In this document: positions 62,139 through 64,000 of the stretch, one piece after another
Numbering within the stretch: the stretch's first letter is position 1
Layout of the letters: every line of letters begins with the position of its first letter
Assembly: GCF_030441895.1 (NCBI RefSeq)
Contig: NZ_JARJAS010000008.1
Direction: 5' to 3' (one strand)
DNA: 64,000 bases
Source of the DNA: Enterococcus_D entomosocium
GTDB lineage: Bacteria > Bacillota > Bacilli > Lactobacillales > Enterococcaceae
Position numbers and translations under genes: made by a program
The notes under the pieces: model-generated
Database searches by the model: none
The model's input: the letters and a program-made list of their open reading frames with translations, nothing else
What the model was told of the DNA's origin: nothing

Positions 62139-62471
62139 ATGATTGAGAAAACAAAAAGGTGGATAATATTTATGGGAATACTCTCAGTTTTATCATTACC
62201 GTTGGTAAACGCTGCAGAAGTCCAGCAAGTTGAAACAAATGGGACCATTGGATTTACTGGTGTCTATGAACCCATTGGTACACCTGATCCAGCGCCGCCC
62301 GAAAGTATTGTCAGACCACCAATTACCGAAGTGGCCAAACCAGATGGTACGTTGCCACAAACAAACGAAATAGGACATTCATGGCACGCTTGGCTAGGCG
62401 TTTTTCTAATCAGTTTCGTCTTCCTCTTATGGAAACAAAAAAGAAATCATAATAAAAATCTAAAACAATAA
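62139..62471 (+). CDS. Small LPXTG-like wall protein of the WxL cluster
   Basis: A 110-residue protein with a signal peptide (MIEKTKRWIIFMGILSVLSL, cleaved near residue 25) and a short mature part with ETNGTIGFTGVYEPIG and a Pro-rich stretch. The C-terminal sorting signal is LPQTNE (about residues 72-77), a hydrophobic helix and KQKRNHNK. Small anchored proteins of this kind open many enterococcal WxL operons. Asn stands where Gly is usual in LPXTG, as in the big adhesin (LPKTN). SD GGGGAGG precedes the ATG. It starts the operon with the WxL and DUF916 genes. Confidence 0.8.
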   Translation: MIEKTKRWIIFMGILSVLSLPLVNAAEVQQVETNGTIGFTGVYEPIGTPDPAPPESIVRPPITEVAKPDGTLPQTNEIGHSWHAWLGVFLISFVFLLWKQKRNHNKNLKQ

Positions 62472-62489
62472 GAAAGCAGGAATAACCAA

Positions 62490-63290
62490 ATGAAATTTAT
62501 TCGTTTAGCAACAATTGCCGCACTATCAACTACTATTTTAGCAGGAGGAGCAGCTTCTGTTTTTGCCGATGAAATGAGAGAAGTAACAACCGAAGGTCAA
62601 ATCCAGTTTACAGCGGATGAAGACGGTGATCTGGAAGTCATCCCTCCTGTACCTGATCCGGATGTGATTATTCCACCGATTATCGATCCAGTTACAGGTC
62701 CATTGTCTATCGTACAGGCACCTACAATGAACTTTGGTACTCAGGTCATCTCCAACCAAGATCAAACATATAATATGGTTGCAGAGACTGCTGAACTCGC
62801 TAATCCAGAAGAAGGTGGGCCTACTGACGTTCCATATATTAGTTTTGCTCAAGTACAAGACGTTCGTGGAACCAATGCTGGATGGGATCTAAAAGTGAGC
62901 TTAAGTGATTTTGAAGCTCCAGAAGCACAAAATAAAATTCTAACGGGAGCGCAAATCACCTTTGCTAATGCTCAGTTAAATTATGAAGGTAGCAATACTG
63001 ATAACGAACCTACAGTGCACCAGGCTGGACTAACATTACTTCCTAATGGTGCAGCGCGTTCAGTGATGACTGCGGCACAAGGACAAGGTGCAGGAGCTTC
63101 TTCAGTTATCTGGGGAGACCAAGCAGACTTGACTGCCCAATTTGAAGCAGAGGACTTTAATCCTGAGACAGACGTTGTAGAAAACAACGCAATACAATTG
63201 TCGATTCCAGGTTCAACAGCCAAAGATGCGACAACGTATACGTCAACGCTAACTTGGGAATTAAACTTAACACCTGGAGACGAACTATAA
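62490..63290 (+). CDS. WxL-domain surface protein
   Basis: A 266-residue secreted protein with a signal peptide (ALSTTILAGGAASVFA, cleaved near residue 26). A low-complexity acidic and Pro-rich segment (VIPPVPDPDVIIPPIIDP) is followed by a C-terminal WxL domain. The two WxL motifs are visible: GTNAGWDLKVSL (about residue 133) and STLTWELNLTP (about 257). WxL domains bind peptidoglycan non-covalently. It lies 18 bases after the LPQTN gene with SD AAAGCAGG and before a terminator, then a DUF916 gene whose product type binds WxL proteins at the surface. Confidence 0.92.
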   Translation: MKFIRLATIAALSTTILAGGAASVFADEMREVTTEGQIQFTADEDGDLEVIPPVPDPDVIIPPIIDPVTGPLSIVQAPTMNFGTQVISNQDQTYNMVAETAELANPEEGGPTDVPYISFAQVQDVRGTNAGWDLKVSLSDFEAPEAQNKILTGAQITFANAQLNYEGSNTDNEPTVHQAGLTLLPNGAARSVMTAAQGQGAGASSVIWGDQADLTAQFEAEDFNPETDVVENNAIQLSIPGSTAKDATTYTSTLTWELNLTPGDEL

Positions 63291-63323
63291 AAGCCTTGTA
63301 ACCATTTGTTTTGAAACTCTCGG

Positions 63324-63355
63324 CAGCGTCACAGTAAAATTGTGACGCTGTTTTT
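63324..63355 (+). terminator. Internal terminator between WxL and DUF916 genes
   Basis: A perfect 10-bp stem (CAGCGTCACA 63324-63333, TGTGACGCTG 63341-63350) with five T's, inside an otherwise continuous operon. Probably a partial terminator that keeps the WxL protein in excess. Confidence 0.85.
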
Positions 63356-63375
63356 CTAAGAAAGGAGACGTAACC

Positions 63376-64000
63376 TTGAAACAAACAACTTTAGCTCATC
63401 GTTCTCAAAGAGCCTCTTGGTGGGTACTTACGCTTCTTTTTCTTCTTTTTGGAATTTTTCCATCAGTAGCTCAAGCGGAGGAAACACTGTCATTTTATGT
63501 CACGCCTGAATTTCCTGAAAGCCAGGTAGAAGGATCAAATAGTTATTTCGATTTGAATCTAGCAGCTGGAGCAACAGAAACCTTAGCATTGAAACTGCAA
63601 AATGTTAGTAGTGACCCAATTCAAGTGCAAGTAACCCCTCATACAGCGTATACCAATGTTCATGGAGTCGTTGAGTACGGAAAAGATGCCCAAGAACCAG
63701 ATAGTAGCCTTACTTATTCATTGGACGAATTGATTGACTCATCTGGCGTCATTGAACTGGCAGGAAATGAAACCCAAACAATTAGTGTTCCTTTACATAT
63801 GCCAGAAGAATCGTTTGAGGGATTTTTAGCGGGAGGTCTACGGATTTCGGAAGTCAAAGAGGAGCAAGAAGAAACGGCAATCAATGAAGAAGGCGTAGCG
63901 ATCAAAAATGAATTTGCCTATGTGATTGGGATTGTTGTCAGCAATTCTCGGGATTCAGTTCAACCGGATCTCGATTTATTAGCTGTTTTTGCAGATCAGT
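63376..64000 (+). CDS. DUF916/DUF3324 WxL-interacting protein, 5' part
   Basis: The first 208 codons of a protein cut by the window edge. It starts with TTG at 63376, nine bases after SD AAAGGAG. The signal peptide includes SWWVLTLLFLLFGIFPSVAQA (cleaved near residue 34; only part shown). The DUF916 domain follows: SFYVTPEFPESQ, YFDLNLAAGATETLALKLQN, then FEGFLAGGLRISE and FAYVIGIVV. Family members are membrane-anchored by a C-terminal helix and bind both WxL proteins and peptidoglycan; that end is outside the window. It is the third gene of the WxL operon. Confidence 0.9.
   Translation, partial: MKQTTLAHRSQRASWWVLTLLFLLFGIFPSVAQAEETLSFYVTPEFPESQVEGSNSYFDLNLAAGATETLALKLQNVSSDPIQVQVTPHTAYTNVHGVVEYGKDAQEPDSSLTYSLDELIDSSGVIELAGNETQTISVPLHMPEESFEGFLAGGLRISEVKEEQEETAINEEGVAIKNEFAYVIGIVVSNSRDSVQPDLDLLAVFADQ

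Overview
The window looks like chromosomal DNA of a low-GC Gram-positive coccus, most probably an Enterococcus. The grounds are rpoB-rpoC followed by comC, dps, argGH and rplM-rpsI, enterococcal-type RpoC and L13 sequences, TTG and GTG starts behind strong Shine-Dalgarno (SD) sites, and a WxL/DUF916 surface-protein cluster. I cannot name the species.

Layout: (1) 1-4290, the end of rpoB and all of rpoC. (2) 4366-9743, a fructose-family PTS operon (PRD activator, IIA, IIB, IIC) with two class II aldolases. (3) 9742-17705, an Mga/PRD-type regulator divergent from a 2,063-residue wall-anchored adhesin that carries eight exact 333-bp repeats. (4) 17723-22960, comC, dps, argH-argG and rplM-rpsI. 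(5) 22919-29873, a roughly 7-kb island in the 3' end of rpsI, flanked by a duplicated rpsI tail and carrying a decayed integrase. Its only intact cargo is a three-gene cassette: a methylase-like protein, a GIY-YIG/helicase/methylase-core protein and an NPPY methylase half. This is the best candidate in the window for a little-described DNA-modification or defence system. (6) 30074-36306, an XRE regulator, then a CUT1 ABC importer operon with a GH4 alpha-galactosidase, whose binding-protein gene is broken by one amber codon. (7) 36523-40190, two small orphan CRISPR arrays with near-identical leaders and no cas genes. They flank an Rgg regulator and an MFS exporter that appears to be under leader-peptide translational attenuation. 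(8) 40534-55627, a large AraC-led glycan locus (GH105, GRP sugar transporter, CUT1 importer, an unassigned 813-residue protein, GH2, GH51, GH95) suited to pectin or arabinogalactan side chains. (9) 55628-58118, a decayed accessory region with a secreted small protein, a VanZ-like protein, an isolated CRISPR repeat and a gene remnant. (10) 58119-60108, an ArsR/PfpI/epimerase operon. (11) 60354-64000, a second Mga-type regulator and the start of a WxL operon (LPQTN protein, WxL protein, DUF916 protein cut by the window edge).

The accessory content is thus sugar scavenging, surface adhesion and remnants of mobile or defence DNA set between conserved housekeeping blocks. Neither ABC importer has its own ATPase, so both presumably use a shared MsmK-type subunit encoded elsewhere. 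Promoter, operator and terminator calls were made by eye. Family names come from motif recognition, not from searches.
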